Shown: positions 34,501-44,373, counted from the stretch's first letter. The stretch is 64,000 bases of DNA from Platynereis dumerilii (GCA_026936325.1 JAPTHN010000009.1:1578501-1642500); one strand, 5' to 3'. Numbers and translations are program-made. Notes: a model not told the origin generated them from the letters alone.

Positions 34501-36314
34501 ACCATTTGATCATATAGTATACATGTCGTGTCACCACCATTGGTCCACCAATGAAAACAATCTTACAGCTGAGGAATTTCGAGTGCTTACATTCGGGTGT
34601 TTAAGGACATCAACACTGATCAATGATGACACAACAGGCCCTATATCTTTCACAATGAAATGAATTATCAGTAAAACGTTGCGATGCTGTCCGAGACAGC
34701 CATGCGCTTGGCTTCATAAGCCAACCACAGTATTTTGAAGACATTATGAATTAGTACGTTAAGTAGATTTGATCATGCTGTACACAACAATTCGACACAA
34801 TGGACAAAGGTCAGTAGTTTCACAGCAAATGGTCATTAACCAAAAGTATCAACCGACCACTCACCCAAATAAGCATTTTTTGTCGGGCGCTTTTGCGGCA
34901 TTTTGTTCCTCACTATTTTCATCGTTTTCTGTGCTATTTTGTTCAGGTTCATAAACTTCATTTGGACTAAATAGATACAACAGTGTTACAACATACAGTG
35001 AGAATAAAACTTGAAAGTGAATGAAGTGTTTAATATGTAAAAATATTCACCACAGTGTGATGTATTGGTGTTAGGTTTGGTGTAACATCAACAAATTTCT
35101 TGTTCTTAGTACTTTTGACATGCAAAATTTTGTATTGGTAGCCATCAGTATCACAAATTACTTATTTTGGCCAAATGTAGACTTTAGAACCTTATGCATG
35201 TGTGTTTCACCGTCATTATGATTGTATACAATTCTGGCTTAGATCTCCGTTGTACCACTGGTGCTAACCGTTCTTTCAAGTAGACACTACAAGGTGGGGA
35301 ATTATCTGGCGATTCTCCAAATCACTGCAGAGGGGCGTCCAATCAGGGTGTGAGTTCGATTCAAGCTATGGCAGAGTCAGGTGGACCACCTAGATGTTGG
35401 ATTGCAGTTTGAATCAATCATCCTTTGTCTCCATGCTTAATAACCGATTGATGGTGTTGAGTACATAAATACAGGAAGTAATCATCCATTCATATCGACG
35501 ATTCACTGTTCATTTGACAGTTTTTCCTTTTCCGAGCCAATGGCATGGTAATAGGCAATAGAGAAGGAGGAACATGTAGTTGCCCACCCTGTAGTGTCTA
35601 CTGGTAAAAAGAGTTGTCCGTCAAAAGCTTTATAGCTTGTGTTACTTGGTTTTACTGTAATCACAACCTCTAAATATAATTTTACTTTACTTCTGCTTTT
35701 TCAGTATACAGGAGCACCAATGGGACTGAACAATGCTGCGTACACATTCCAATTCTATGGAAGGAAAATAAAGAAGAGATGTTACACTTACGTTTGGAGA
35801 TCCTCACATTGTACTACTTTTCCAAAAGTGCCTTCGCCCAGCGTTCGCACTATCTTATCTGAAAACGGAAGTCGAAAGAAAAGTTTAGGTTACTTAGCAG
35901 TTCAGTGTTGAAAAAGTGTCTTTCTCCTTGCAACTTTGCAAGGTTGGTGAATATTCTCATAGGTATGAGGTATAGGTACACCATAACTACCAATACTAGC
36001 AATAATGATGGACTAAACGTTAATCTGCCATAATTTACACAAAATCTATGTCTCTGGCATATTGAGATTCCGTCAACAATTCTGATATGTTTCCACAACA
36101 AATATTCTTGTTTTATGATTTCAAGCTGATAAATTGTAAACTGAACTTTTATTTATGCATGAATAAGAAAGAATAATCAATATTTTTAATCTGAGAAGTT
36201 TATTTCTAAAGACTCACATCTTCCCTGCAAGACCTCTCCCTCCCTATAGAGCAAGTGGCCATCTTGGTCATCCAGGACCGGAGGCTTCTCTTCCAAGCTG
36301 GGGTCCTTGGACAA
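16300..36314 (-). CDS. CLK: LAMMER/CLK-family dual-specificity kinase (Doa/CLK type), 5' exons missing
   Basis: Eleven minus-strand exons join in phase: 36218-36314, 35792-35858, 32164-32280, 30063-30153, 29118-29193, 27235-27329, 21110-21236, 20331-20413, 19745-19824, 17029-17119, 16300-16500 (1125 bases, 374 codons plus stop). CLK kinases phosphorylate SR splicing factors in the nucleus. Seen in order: [10 protein letters not shown] (glycine loop), VALKIIKN (catalytic Lys), [25 protein letters not shown] (catalytic Asp in the CLK-type HTD form), [40 protein letters not shown], and the diagnostic EHLAMMER. The C-terminus ends ERSHSLSR, as in Drosophila Doa. All catalytic residues are present. 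The Arg/Ser-rich N-terminus and start codon are not in any exon I could find. A further in-frame exon candidate lies at 34865-34966. Confidence 0.95.
17029..17119 (-). CDS. CLK: CLK exon, family-specific insert
   Basis: 91 bases encoding [20 protein letters not shown] then [10 protein letters not shown], matching [22 protein letters not shown]..CKPLF of Doa. Confidence 0.93.
18030..18715. mobile_element. nested hairpin elements in a CLK intron
   Basis: ATTCTCCTTCCCTGTAAATT at 18350 is repeated inverted near 18546-18565. Inside and to the right, words such as CCAACATGGATTT, CAAAATTGGTTTTT and TCTAAAAAA occur in both orientations up to 18710. An outer pair, GTGACTTATGAGTCAT near 18045 and ATGACTCAC near 18303, brackets the left part. 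At least two overlapping hairpins; boundaries are approximate. Confidence 0.65.
19745..19824 (-). CDS. CLK: CLK exon with the LAMMER signature
   Basis: 80 bases encoding [20 protein letters not shown] then [15 protein letters not shown] defines the family. Confidence 0.97.
20331..20413 (-). CDS. CLK: CLK exon, helix F region
   Basis: 83 bases encoding [20 protein letters not shown] then YTGFTLFQ. Confidence 0.96.
20728..21030 (+). repeat. minisatellite, about 32-base unit, in a CLK intron
   Basis: About nine units near CTGTCCCTTGGCCATTTTAC plus TTTTGAATTCC, with small length changes. It lies between the activation-segment exon and the next exon. The open frame through it is an artefact. Confidence 0.85.
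21110..21236 (-). CDS. CLK: CLK exon with DFG and activation segment
   Basis: 127 bases encoding [20 protein letters not shown], then [23 protein letters not shown] and the PE of the activation segment are intact. Confidence 0.96.
21343..21510. repeat. two-copy tandem repeat
   Basis: GTGATGCCTCCGCTTACG...CTGGTGCC at 21349 recurs as GTGATACCTCCACTAACG...CTGGTGCC at 21430, a unit of about 81 bases. Confidence 0.6.
23386..24070 (+). repeat. pyrimidine-rich degenerate minisatellite in the centre of the palindromic element
   Basis: About ten diverged copies of TAGCTCTTGCCTCC in a C/T-rich plus strand. Reverse-strand frames rich in Arg, Glu and Gly follow from this composition. Confidence 0.7.
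24936..25347. mobile_element. Harbinger-like hairpin element with TAA duplication
   Basis: It begins GGGACCGTTCAGAATTTATG and ends in CATAAATTCTGAACGGTGCC, an inverted copy with one mismatch. TAA lies at 24933-24935 and 25348-25350. Three-base TAA/TTA duplications are typical of PIF/Harbinger. The interior has several runs of G. It interrupts the right arm of the 3.9 kb element and is therefore younger. Confidence 0.85.
27235..27329 (-). CDS. CLK: CLK exon with catalytic loop
   Basis: 95 bases encoding [20 protein letters not shown] and [11 protein letters not shown]. Contains the catalytic Asp and the metal-binding Asn. Confidence 0.96.
27727..27945 (-). mobile_element. tRNA-derived SINE
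   Basis: On the minus strand TAATGGATAAGGT (27922-27910) is an A box and GGTTCGAATGCC (27883-27872) a B box, at tRNA-like spacing. The A box resembles that of tRNA-Arg. About 150 bases of unrelated body follow, so a SINE fits better than a tRNA gene; the arms do not fold into a convincing acceptor stem. Confidence 0.65.
28380..28860. repeat. three-copy tandem repeat, about 150-180-base unit
   Basis: CTACATGTGGCCACAAAGG followed by TTGACGTTCGAATATC at 28393 recurs near 28543 and, as GTGGTCACAAAGG with AATGTTCGAATATC, near 28728. Each unit also holds GAGCACNGNAGAATG and TTCTGTCTAAA. In the CLK intron. Confidence 0.75.
29118..29193 (-). CDS. CLK: CLK exon, helix E region
   Basis: 76 bases encoding [20 protein letters not shown] and CRAVK, matching KDNNYLPYPIHQVRHMAFQLC in vertebrate CLKs. 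Confidence 0.94.
29237..29747. mobile_element. hairpin element, family with CAGTGCTGC ends, copy 1
   Basis: It begins CAGTGCTGCTCATAAGTAAG and ends CTTACTGGCAGCATTG, with long inverted arms that include CATTGGGTCAATGCTAAAC and CTGCTCGTGGGAGCAAGGAT. TAA lies on both sides. Related copies lie at 48715-49180 and 53690-54830. It is only about 40 bases from the CLK exon ending at 29193. Confidence 0.78.
30063..30153 (-). CDS. CLK: CLK exon, hinge region
   Basis: 91 bases encoding [20 protein letters not shown] and GLSVFDFL. The acceptor after TGCTTTGTCTTTCAG was chosen over a CTGTCAG twelve bases further in, because it restores the residues that match HLCVKMIDWFDYHG in Doa. Confidence 0.92.
30300..31020 (+). 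repeat. minisatellite, about 40-45-base unit, in a CLK intron
   Basis: About fifteen diverged units built around GTGACTGGTTTTGCCAGATG and TCATGCTNTCAGCAATGTCT. It is interrupted by a GC-rich hairpin at 30612-30709. Confidence 0.85.
30612..30709. mobile_element. 98-base GC-rich hairpin inserted in a minisatellite unit
   Basis: CCCTGTCAGCATGCCTCGGC and its inverted partner GCCGAGGCAAGCTGATAGGG bound a GC-rich stretch in an AT-rich array. Removing it joins AATGTCTT to GTGACTAG, the sequence of neighbouring units, so the insertion point is clear; TT occurs at both sides. Confidence 0.75.
31895..32047. mobile_element. hAT-type hairpin element with 8-base duplication
   Basis: It begins CAGGGCTTTGGAGCCGG and ends CCAACTCCAAAGCCCTA. 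Flanks ATAATATG (31887-31894) and ATAATCTG (32048-32055) agree at seven of eight places. GGAGTC repeats inside are typical of a widespread hAT-derived family. It lies about 110 bases from the CLK exon at 32164. Confidence 0.85.
32164..32280 (-). CDS. CLK: CLK exon with catalytic lysine and helix C
   Basis: 117 bases encoding [20 protein letters not shown], then [18 protein letters not shown]. The Lys of VALK and the Glu of KLEI form the expected N-lobe pair. Confidence 0.94.
   Translation of the reverse strand, partial: KGKTSCPQNHQKHGKIQRSCETRNKCAGNNYGKGSHWR
32290..34864. other. CLK intron, no marked element
   Basis: AT-rich intron. The only structure noted is a 48-base hairpin near 33384-33431 (GAAATGATATCTGTGAAA with its inverted partner). 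Confidence 0.4.
34865..34966 (-). CDS. CLK: candidate in-frame cassette exon of the CLK gene
   Basis: Between TTGTATCTATTTAG and GTGAGT lie 102 bases (34 codons) with no stop in the frame set by the neighbours. Phase is 2 in and 2 out, so both inclusion and skipping keep the reading frame. It would insert an acidic, Asn/Glu-rich segment ([20 protein letters not shown], then [14 protein letters not shown]) between the glycine loop and the VALK strand. Skipping gives the normal CLK sequence. No known CLK insert at this place comes to mind. It could be a chance open frame between good splice-like sites. Confidence 0.45.
35281..35600. mobile_element. hairpin element in a CLK intron
   Basis: TAGACACTACAAGGTGGGG at the left is matched inverted by CCACCCTGTAGTGTCTA at the right; TA is duplicated if the element is taken as 35283-35598. 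A GAGTTCGATTCAAG word inside resembles a tRNA B box but lacks a convincing A box. Confidence 0.6.
35792..35858 (-). CDS. CLK: CLK exon with glycine-rich loop
   Basis: 67 bases encoding [20 protein letters not shown]; phase 1 in, phase 2 out. Confidence 0.93.
36218..36314 (-). CDS. CLK: CLK exon just before the kinase domain
   Basis: 97 bases, phase 0 in, phase 1 out. Encodes [20 protein letters not shown] and [10 protein letters not shown], matching the DDEEGHLI..GDVLSARYE stretch that precedes the CLK kinase domain. Confidence 0.85.
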
Positions 36315-36529
36315 CTGCAAGAAAAGAGAACAAATGCATTAGTAAGAAAAAAAAAGGTAAGAAGGTAAGGTAAGACACACGGAGGGTCACCTTATATCAG
36401 GGCCAATGGCAAATCAGGACAAATCCTGAGCAATATCAGGCCAGATCTGCTGCCCTGGTCACATCCGTAACATGTTAAAATTTCAGGGAGAAATAGCGAC
36501 AGCCCCCCGATGAAACAGCCGTCTCGTAT

Positions 36530-36745
36530 GCCTATGTAGTAGAGAACTGCGCGGGGCGGGTATGCCCGCGCGGGCAGCGGGTACCCGCACCCGCAAGGTG
36601 CCCGCGGGTACCCGCGGTCAGTCAGTGCGGGCGCGGGGTGGGCGCGGGTAGAAGATTGCGGGCGCGGGGCGGGTGCGGGCAGGCCCTTGCGGGTGGTTTG
36701 CGGGTGCGGGCAGTAATGCGCGGGCACTTTCACTGCCTGCCCGCA
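36530..36745. repeat. GC-rich block 1, GCGGGCGCGGG repeats
   Basis: Very GC-rich with words such as GCGGGCGCGGGGCGGGTGCG on the plus strand, in strongly AT-rich surroundings. The left border TGTAGTAGAGAACTGCGCGG is an inverted relative of the right border of block 2 (CGCGCAGATCTCTACTATGT). Proline/Arg-rich frames here are artefacts. Confidence 0.75.
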
Positions 36746-37507
36746 TTGTTTGGCCAGTTTTAGACTGTAATGTATTGTATACTACTTCATTAACTTTCAC
36801 TCAGTAGCAGTTTAATATTTGTGTATCAAGTCTGCCATCTGATCACCGATTTTTGATATTAATATGTATGAAACAGTATGATCCTGGTAGGCAATCTATT
36901 GTTATCAATTTAAGCCTGTTTCCATTATTCAAATAACTTCAAGTAAGGCACTCAGTAAAAAAACTTATTTTGACAAACTTAACTAATTAGATACAGAAGA
37001 TTAATGCAGAAAGATAGCACTACACATCATTAAATGCATTCATTAATTAGCCAAAATGTGGAATTATGTAACATAATGATAATGGTATTGTACCATATAC
37101 TGGTATCTCCCAGCTCACCCCAGGAGGTCATAAAACAAAGGGCTATTTGCACCCATTTTAAAATCTTTATCTCTTGTAATTATAGTTTCTACATAGCCAT
37201 TGAGATACAAATCAGTTTTTAAACTATTTCCTTTTCATGATAAAACTTAATAATTGGGTATCTATGTACAGAATGTGAATGAACAGTTATGACATAATTA
37301 TTTTTTGAACCAATTGATTATGGTGTCATTAGTGAATTTCGATTGTATAAACTGGTCTTGTATGCTATTTCATCATAAATAATGATGTAGCAATATCTCA
37401 ATATGTGTAATGTGTCCTTTACTGACATATGCATTTATAGAGATTAAGTCAATAAATCTGGATAATTGTTTTTAAAATATTTTTATGAATTAAGATTATC
37501 CAGGGTT

Positions 37508-37714
37508 GTAATGCGGGCAGTTACCTGCGGGCGCGGGTACCCACTGTAGCCCGCATGCGGGCGCGGGGTGGGCGCGGGCAGATTATCCTGCGGGCGCGGG
37601 CAGCATGCTGCGGGTGCGGGTAGAGACTGCGGGCGCGGGGCGGATGCGGGCAGAATAGTGCGGGCGCGGGGCGGTCGCGGGCAAGAAAAAGGTGCCCGCG
37701 CAGATCTCTACTAT
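37508..37714. repeat. GC-rich block 2, GCGGGCGCGGG repeats
   Basis: Same repeat words as block 1, again G-rich on the plus strand, ending CGCGCAGATCTCTACTATG. The 760 bases between the blocks are AT-rich and non-coding. Confidence 0.75.
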
Positions 37715-38785
37715 GTAGACACAAGAGATGTCCGGATGGCTTGGCGAAGTTTTGATTTCACTGCTTTAAAGTGACAAATAGAGCGTCTTCAGAAAGTTTA
37801 AAACAGGTCAGACGAGTGACACCAGTCAATGACACATGTTTTTTCTGAACATGCCCTAGGGTCACCTGGAACCAGAACAGGAAAGATTTCCTCCAAGAGG
37901 ACACAGTTTGCCTATACCCTTGTACTTGCCACCTTAGCGACTCCAAAGTTGTGAGAGTGGGCAGAAGTGTGATTTGCAAACCACACTCTTCTCAAAAAGG
38001 TTTTCTATAAGCTGGTATAGATAAGGAACCCTAAAATGTTCAATAATCATTATTCAACTTTTAAAAAGGTTCCAACAACAAACAAAAACAACACTTAGAT
38101 TATCCAGCTGCACTGAACTCCCACAATGGAACCCCTTTCTCTCAAATTTGGGAGCATAGGGTTCAATCATAGGGCCCTCCCACCAGTATTGAAAGTCTTC
38201 AATTCTGTTGAACCCTTAACAAAATTTAGAACCTTCTTTTCGACTGTGAGTTCTTAAAATATACCATCAAGAACCTTTTGCGTTAAGATTGCCTGAATTG
38301 GCATCATCTGGGTGACTTTCGGGTATGTTCAAGAGAATCACAAACTTAATGCAAAACTTCAGAAAATATCAAGACATATCAATGTACTAAAATTATATGT
38401 GTACATAAATTGAATTCATACATCACACAGAGTGTGATAAACTTGAACAACTTTCACTTTCCATTTGTCAGGTATAGATATTTAAGCAGATAATGGATGA
38501 TTTATTACGAACTTATGACAAATGATGGACTAATACTGATAATATATTCTTCTGAGCATTCATAAATTCATGGAGTCTCCTGTATATATAAGTGAATGTA
38601 GATTTGACTCAGTTTAAATAGCTTTGTAGTATACTTGGGGTAGTTAATGTTGGTTGTTTTTTCCAAACTTAGGATAGATCAATTTTGATTTGATTTGTAG
38701 ATAATAACCCAAATTGACCATATTTAAATGAAAGACATCACAAGGCCAATTTGAAAATTATTTTTGAAACTATGTGAGAGAAGAA

Positions 38786-39243
38786 TATGGAGAATTACTT
38801 GGCTTTCATAACAGTACATAAAACCATTTCTAACAGATACACTAAATTGGCCATCCTGCATGGGAAAATAAAAGATTTTAGATTTTTGACTTTGGCTCTT
38901 CAGGTAGTCATATTTCTCAAATGTCTAAATATGCAGAACTTTCATTGCGTTATTCAATCAAGTTCCAAATTCAATCAAGTTCCAAGGTTAGTAAATCATA
39001 ATCTAACGAAAAATCGAATGTGATCTCATTATGCATCTTCACTTCATTTACCACTGCACTTCCATGTATCTCTCATCTTGGTGTGGTTCCATTCATCTGG
39101 CAAAAACAAAATTTATTCACCGTATTGCCCTGAAATATCAAATGTTGCTTCTATTGCTGGTGAAAGTACTTAGCCAACTCAACTGTGGTGCAAAAATTCG
39201 CAAGAAAGATGTACTATTCTGACAGTTAAAAACCAACAACATA
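38786..39243 (+). repeat. duplicated segment, copy 1
   Basis: From AATATGGAGAATTACTTGGC to GACAGTTAAAAACCAACAAC this matches 43190-43680 in the same orientation with small insertions and substitutions. No coding role recognised. Confidence 0.8.
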
Positions 39244-40739
39244 TGAAAATGTACACATGAATTATTCCAATATATTTTGGCTGTATTAGACACACCAAAC
39301 TGCAGCCACAAACATCAATGCTACATTTGATATCACATTCCTCATAATATTAGTGATTTATTTATGAATTTAGATATTTACTGTGCTCTATATACCCCAC
39401 CCAAGAAACATTACATGGTGTCTGTGTTGAGCCAAGACAAGCACAGTGCTAAAAATAGAAGGGGTAACTTCGACTAGAGGTAGAAATAGCTGTTCAGGCT
39501 GGCAGACAAACTACAACTCCAGACTTCTGATGAGTGTAACTCTTACCTTAATGTTATGAAAATGGTCCATATATTATTTTTTTTCATTAAAATTTGATTT
39601 ATTATTATATAGTAGACATTTGTATTCACATTTTTTGTATTAGGGTGAAAGTTTAAAGATAATTAATTAATTGCGGTAACATTATGTGATACATGGTTCT
39701 GACTAGGATGGATCAATTCCAGTATGCAACTTTCATATTAGATTTCTTCGAGTTTGCAAAATGGCGTCAACACAACTGAAAATGAACTTTCAGCTTGACC
39801 TTTTAGAATGATTATATATGATTTGTCAGAGTGTGTATTTGTTTATTCTGTGCATGTCATATCCAGCAGCACATTTCAAGCAATAAACATTAAACAAATC
39901 ATACAAGATATACACCTGATAAGAGGGTGAGTGGAATAAACAATAAGTTGGAACTATTTTTTATCATGGAGGATGTATACATTGTAGCTCACATACATTG
40001 CCAGTATAGAGGGGGCCACTTGTGGCATGGACAAGACATTTTGTTAAGTGTTACACAGCTTTTATGAAATTGTAAATTATATTGTTGTCCTAGTTAATAA
40101 ATCTCCATAAAGTACCAGAATAAATACAAAGAGCATTTTTGATATCACAAAGCAAAAAAAATGGCTTTGTATGGGCACGTGAATAAGTGAGAGAGCATTC
40201 TTTTTGGACACTTTTCTGACCACAATTTAAAATGCACTAAATGGCATAAGGAGATTGAATATCATCAAACTTCTGATGAGTAAAATCATCCCTTTCACAG
40301 GCAAAGTTTATGCTAAAGTTTCAAAACTTTCTTTTTGTCTCATGATTTCCAAACATTTTCATTCAAAGCAGTGGACTGGATCTTTGCCAGCAACCATGCT
40401 TTGTGAAAGAAACAGTCAAAGGGTAGTTGTATTGTTATGGTATGAAAAGTTAAAATCGTATAAACTTCATATACAATTGTGTATTGTGCATGTGATTACA
40501 GTCTACCCTAACCATGCATTATGAGTTTTTATGACATCATCTCAACAGTTTTTAATTTTATTAGTTTGTTTATTGTCACCTATGCTTGCAGATATGATAA
40601 GTGCTGAGTCAACTGATTAACCTTAAAACTGACACAAGCAAAACATTTTTAAGCCAGTGACATTACACGACGAGGTTGAAAGTTAATTTTGAAACAGTTT
40701 TGACTGCCCATCTGCAAACTGCTTTAAGACAGTTTGTTA

Positions 40740-40960
40740 AAGAGCGACAGTATCTTCTTCCAATTTAAATCCAAGCTTAAAGCTCATTTGTTCGCTGCAC
40801 TTCATATTTAATTTAATTTTATATTTTGTTTGATTCTATTCTTAAATTGTTCTTAAACTTTCGAATGTTTTTAATTTTCAGCCGGTATGTACATTGTGTT
40901 GAGATCATCTGATGGAATGCACTTAAAATCAATAAACATTACTATTACTATTATTACATG
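40740..40960 (+). mobile_element. 3' end of a LINE (non-LTR retrotransposon), truncated
   Basis: Frame 40746-40811 ends DSIFFQFKSKLKAHLFAA and LHI, the FKSKLKAHLF style of terminus seen in CR1/L2-like reverse transcriptase ORFs. A 3' UTR of about 120 bases ends in AATCAATAAAC and an (ATT ACT)n tail. Everything 5' of this is missing, as in most dead-on-arrival LINE copies. The clade is not certain. Confidence 0.6.
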
Positions 40961-43189
40961 ACCGAAATATTTCTACCTACCCATTAAATATTTTAAAGGA
41001 ATATTCTGCCGACATCTCGCAGATATTTCATGAGCTCCGCTTTTCACTGGCTTCACTGTTGCTATATATTCAAACTCTCTCGATAGAAATATATTTTTAT
41101 TTTCCTCTTTACGAAGTTACACAAAAGTGTAACATTTAGAAGAGGCGTAGGCATGCCAAAGAAATACCTACAGTTCTTTGCCTCTGTCCAAGCTGTACCC
41201 CCCTCCCCTCTTGTTTCAAGGATAACCATTTTCTCCAAATGCCAAAGTGGTGTACTGCTATGTAATAAGTTAACTGGTTAATAGGTTTTGTGTGTTATTA
41301 TAACTGTACACATGCAGCAAGAGTTACTAAGAATCAGAAAGTTTGAGGTTAGATCTCCTGAAAATGATGAAATGATGATTGATTGATTATATAGGCCCTA
41401 ATTATTTTCTGTTTCTCTGTTGTGTTGTATGCCTGTATTGTTTTGTGTTGTAAATCTACAGTATGGTCACACAACCACACATATGGAATTCACAGTTGCA
41501 TTGGCGCACTCCACTGAATTGAGGTTCGAAACAGGTTGTTACAACAGTCAATGCAAAACAAGATAATCCAGCTTGCTATTTTGTGACAGGGCCCCTTAAA
41601 ACACTGTCAGATCATAAGGCTACATGACAGAGCCAGGAGTTTTTCCCAAGAATTTGTGATTGGAACTTTTGAGCATCCGATTATCCACATGGGATTGTTC
41701 ATGGACTATATATCTATATTGCATGGGATATCTATTATTTGGAATGGCTAACAGAACAAATCATAGGATACCAATTTTCAAAAGGAGGTAAGAGAAATTC
41801 TCCTATGACCATGACAACACAGAATTTATTGCCAACTCAGATTCAAACTTTGGAGGCTGTTAGGCCTAGTCGAATGTCAAAGTTGTTTCAAGGTTACACT
41901 TGGCATAGGTTTTTGTCAAAAGTGACTACAAACACAGTTCTAACTTCTAAGTGGTTTTCGATAGCTGACAGCAATTTGATTTTATATGAATTGACTTTTT
42001 CTGAAACATGTGCTTTCTCCAAGCCCATGTTTTGATCAAACAGGAAGTCATGTACAGCATGTACAGTGCTGCTACATCGTTGCACCTTGCTACAAGTGTA
42101 TTAATTGTGCTGTGATTGCGCATCTAAGGCCAGACATATTTATTTTTTAACTTCCCAGATCGACTGACCCAACAGATTTTCTCCCTGTGTAAGAAAAAAA
42201 AAAATTATCATTTTCACAGCTGTGTATTTTTTTAAAACTTCCTTTTGCTGTTAAACTGTGACTTCATCGGGAACCTGTGAGTGTGATTGGTCTAATCTTC
42301 AACCTGTGACATCAGAGTCTTGAGAGAAAACGAAGTACTAACTGGAAAAACACATAGCTATGAAAACGATAATAAATTGATGATACAAAAAAATTGACAC
42401 TGCAGTTTTTCTTTCATCCTCCTAAGTGACCAAAAAAAAGAAGTGCCTCGAGAAGTTCCAAGAAGCTAAATATCAAGTATGTCTGGACTAACAAAGCTGC
42501 CGTAAATTCTTGATCATAAATTTGGTGTACTGCACTTCGAATACACCTGAATTTCCCTATAAATCAGCGCCTTCTAGACGACTTAACATCTTCTGCTGGG
42601 CAGACATGGTCTGACCCAATTATAATTTCTACAGCTTACTACCAATGAGTACATTTTCAGAAACATCTCACTGTTGAATACTCAATGGATTATGGTGAAA
42701 ATGAGAACTGCATGCTGCTGCCACCTGGCACAAAATTTGATTTTTTATGCTACAGCATTGCTGTCCCAAGAAATAGTTCCAAATTCATTGCACATTCACA
42801 AAATTTCTATTCAACATTGATGTATACCAGAGTCAGACTCGGCAATCACATGCTCTAAGGAAGTAGACAAGGCCATCAGCATACTCAGTAACAGCCCTGG
42901 ATTCTTCCAGACAAAATTGTGTGAGTTCCTCAGAATGAAATGATGTGGACTGCTCGCAGGATCTCGCGGATTAGCACAGTTATTCACTAGTTGGCAACAC
43001 ATGACAGCATATGTTCTGATCTGACAAGGCTGGTAAAAAAGTGGCAATGTAACAGCGGTCCACTTGTAGGATTATACTCATGCTTCAGTTTCAATCCAGG
43101 TGGCAGGTATAGACTGTAAGCCTTTATACCTGTATGGTGTGCAACTAAAATTCAAAATGCTTACTGAAATTTTAGATGAACTTTTCAAA
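40961..43189. other. gene-free stretch
   Basis: AT-rich. Open frames at 41739-42035 (+) and 42811-43047 (-) have no similarity or splice context I can recognise. Confidence 0.35.
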
Positions 43190-43682
43190 GAGGGACAATG
43201 GAGAACGACTAGGATTTCATAACAGTACATAAAACCATTTCTGTCAGGTACACTAAATGGTCATCCTGTAAGGTAAAATAAGATATTTTTTAATTGTTGA
43301 CTTTGGCTCTTCAGGTAAGTTATATTGCTTGAATATCCAGATCTCCATAAACTTTACTGCATTATTCAATCAAGTTTCAAGGTTAGTAAATCTTAATTTG
43401 ATGAAAAATCAAAGTGATCTCATTTTATATCTTCATTTTATTGACCACTGCACCTCCATGTGTCTTCCATCTTGGTGTGGGTGGTTCCATCTTGACTGGG
43501 AATAGGTCAACATGGGGTGGTTCTATCCATCTGGCAAAAACAAGATTGATTCACCGTATTGCCTCAAAATATCAAATGTTGCTTCTATTGCTGGTGAAAG
43601 TACTTAGCCAACTCAACTGTGGTGCAAAAATTAGCCAGAAAATATGTACTACTCTGACAGTTAAAAACCAACTACACATAAA
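43190..43682 (+). repeat. duplicated segment, copy 2
   Basis: Second copy of 38786-39243, about 4.4 kb away, same orientation. It has an extra stretch, GGTGGTTCCATCTTGACTGG and on, near 43475-43515. Confidence 0.8.
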
Positions 43683-44373
43683 ACATTGAGCAACATCTAA
43701 TTTCAGCTGAGCACCTGCAACCTCATTCATGCTAACTCAGCATTCTTTTGGTGCACAGTTTTTCAGTTTGGATCTCATATACAGTCTGTTTGGATCTCAT
43801 AAGTTGAGATTTTTGACTAAGAAGAGAACCAAGTTTTTATCTTTACTCGTTTAAGCTATTTGGGAGACTCTATTTTCTTGGTGCGAAGATTTTCACTCAT
43901 CCAGGTAATCCTCTTCACTGTGGGAAAGCAGTCTGTCCAACGAGCCATCGACAATGTTAGATCAACTAACATGCAAATGCATTCTGTCATCTGCTTAATT
44001 GATCATTTCACAATAAGATATGAACAACAAATTTAGGAATGTGCACGAACGGAAATTTAGCTTTTGACCAATTCCTTTGAAAATAGAAACAACCTCCTCA
44101 GTGGCGGATCTTGAATCTTCAATGCCTGAGGGGCCGGGGGGGGGGGGCCCCCGGGGGGTTCGGGTGGCGTAACATGCGACAAATATGCAATGCTCTGTCT
44201 TGTCCAAGTCTATACCTGGACAAACCCCTGAGGGATGTGGCCTGTAAGTCTAGCCTTCAGAAGTAATCAGTTTTGTTCCAGAGATACCGGTACTTTCTTG
44301 ATTAGAACACAGAATACATGCATTTATTCTATGAATGAATTGAAAACTTGGAGAACTTCAACAACTTACAAGG

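Noticed and set aside
35310-35400. A second tRNA-like promoter (GAGTTCGATTC)
   Set aside because: No A box at the right distance.
36392-36800. Pro/Arg-rich frames in the GC-rich block
   Set aside because: Caused by GCGGGCGCGGG repeats; open in overlapping frames, without splice or start context.
42811-43047. Minus-strand frame of 78 codons
   Set aside because: Reads like ordinary protein in places, but I recognise no family and see no flanking exon.
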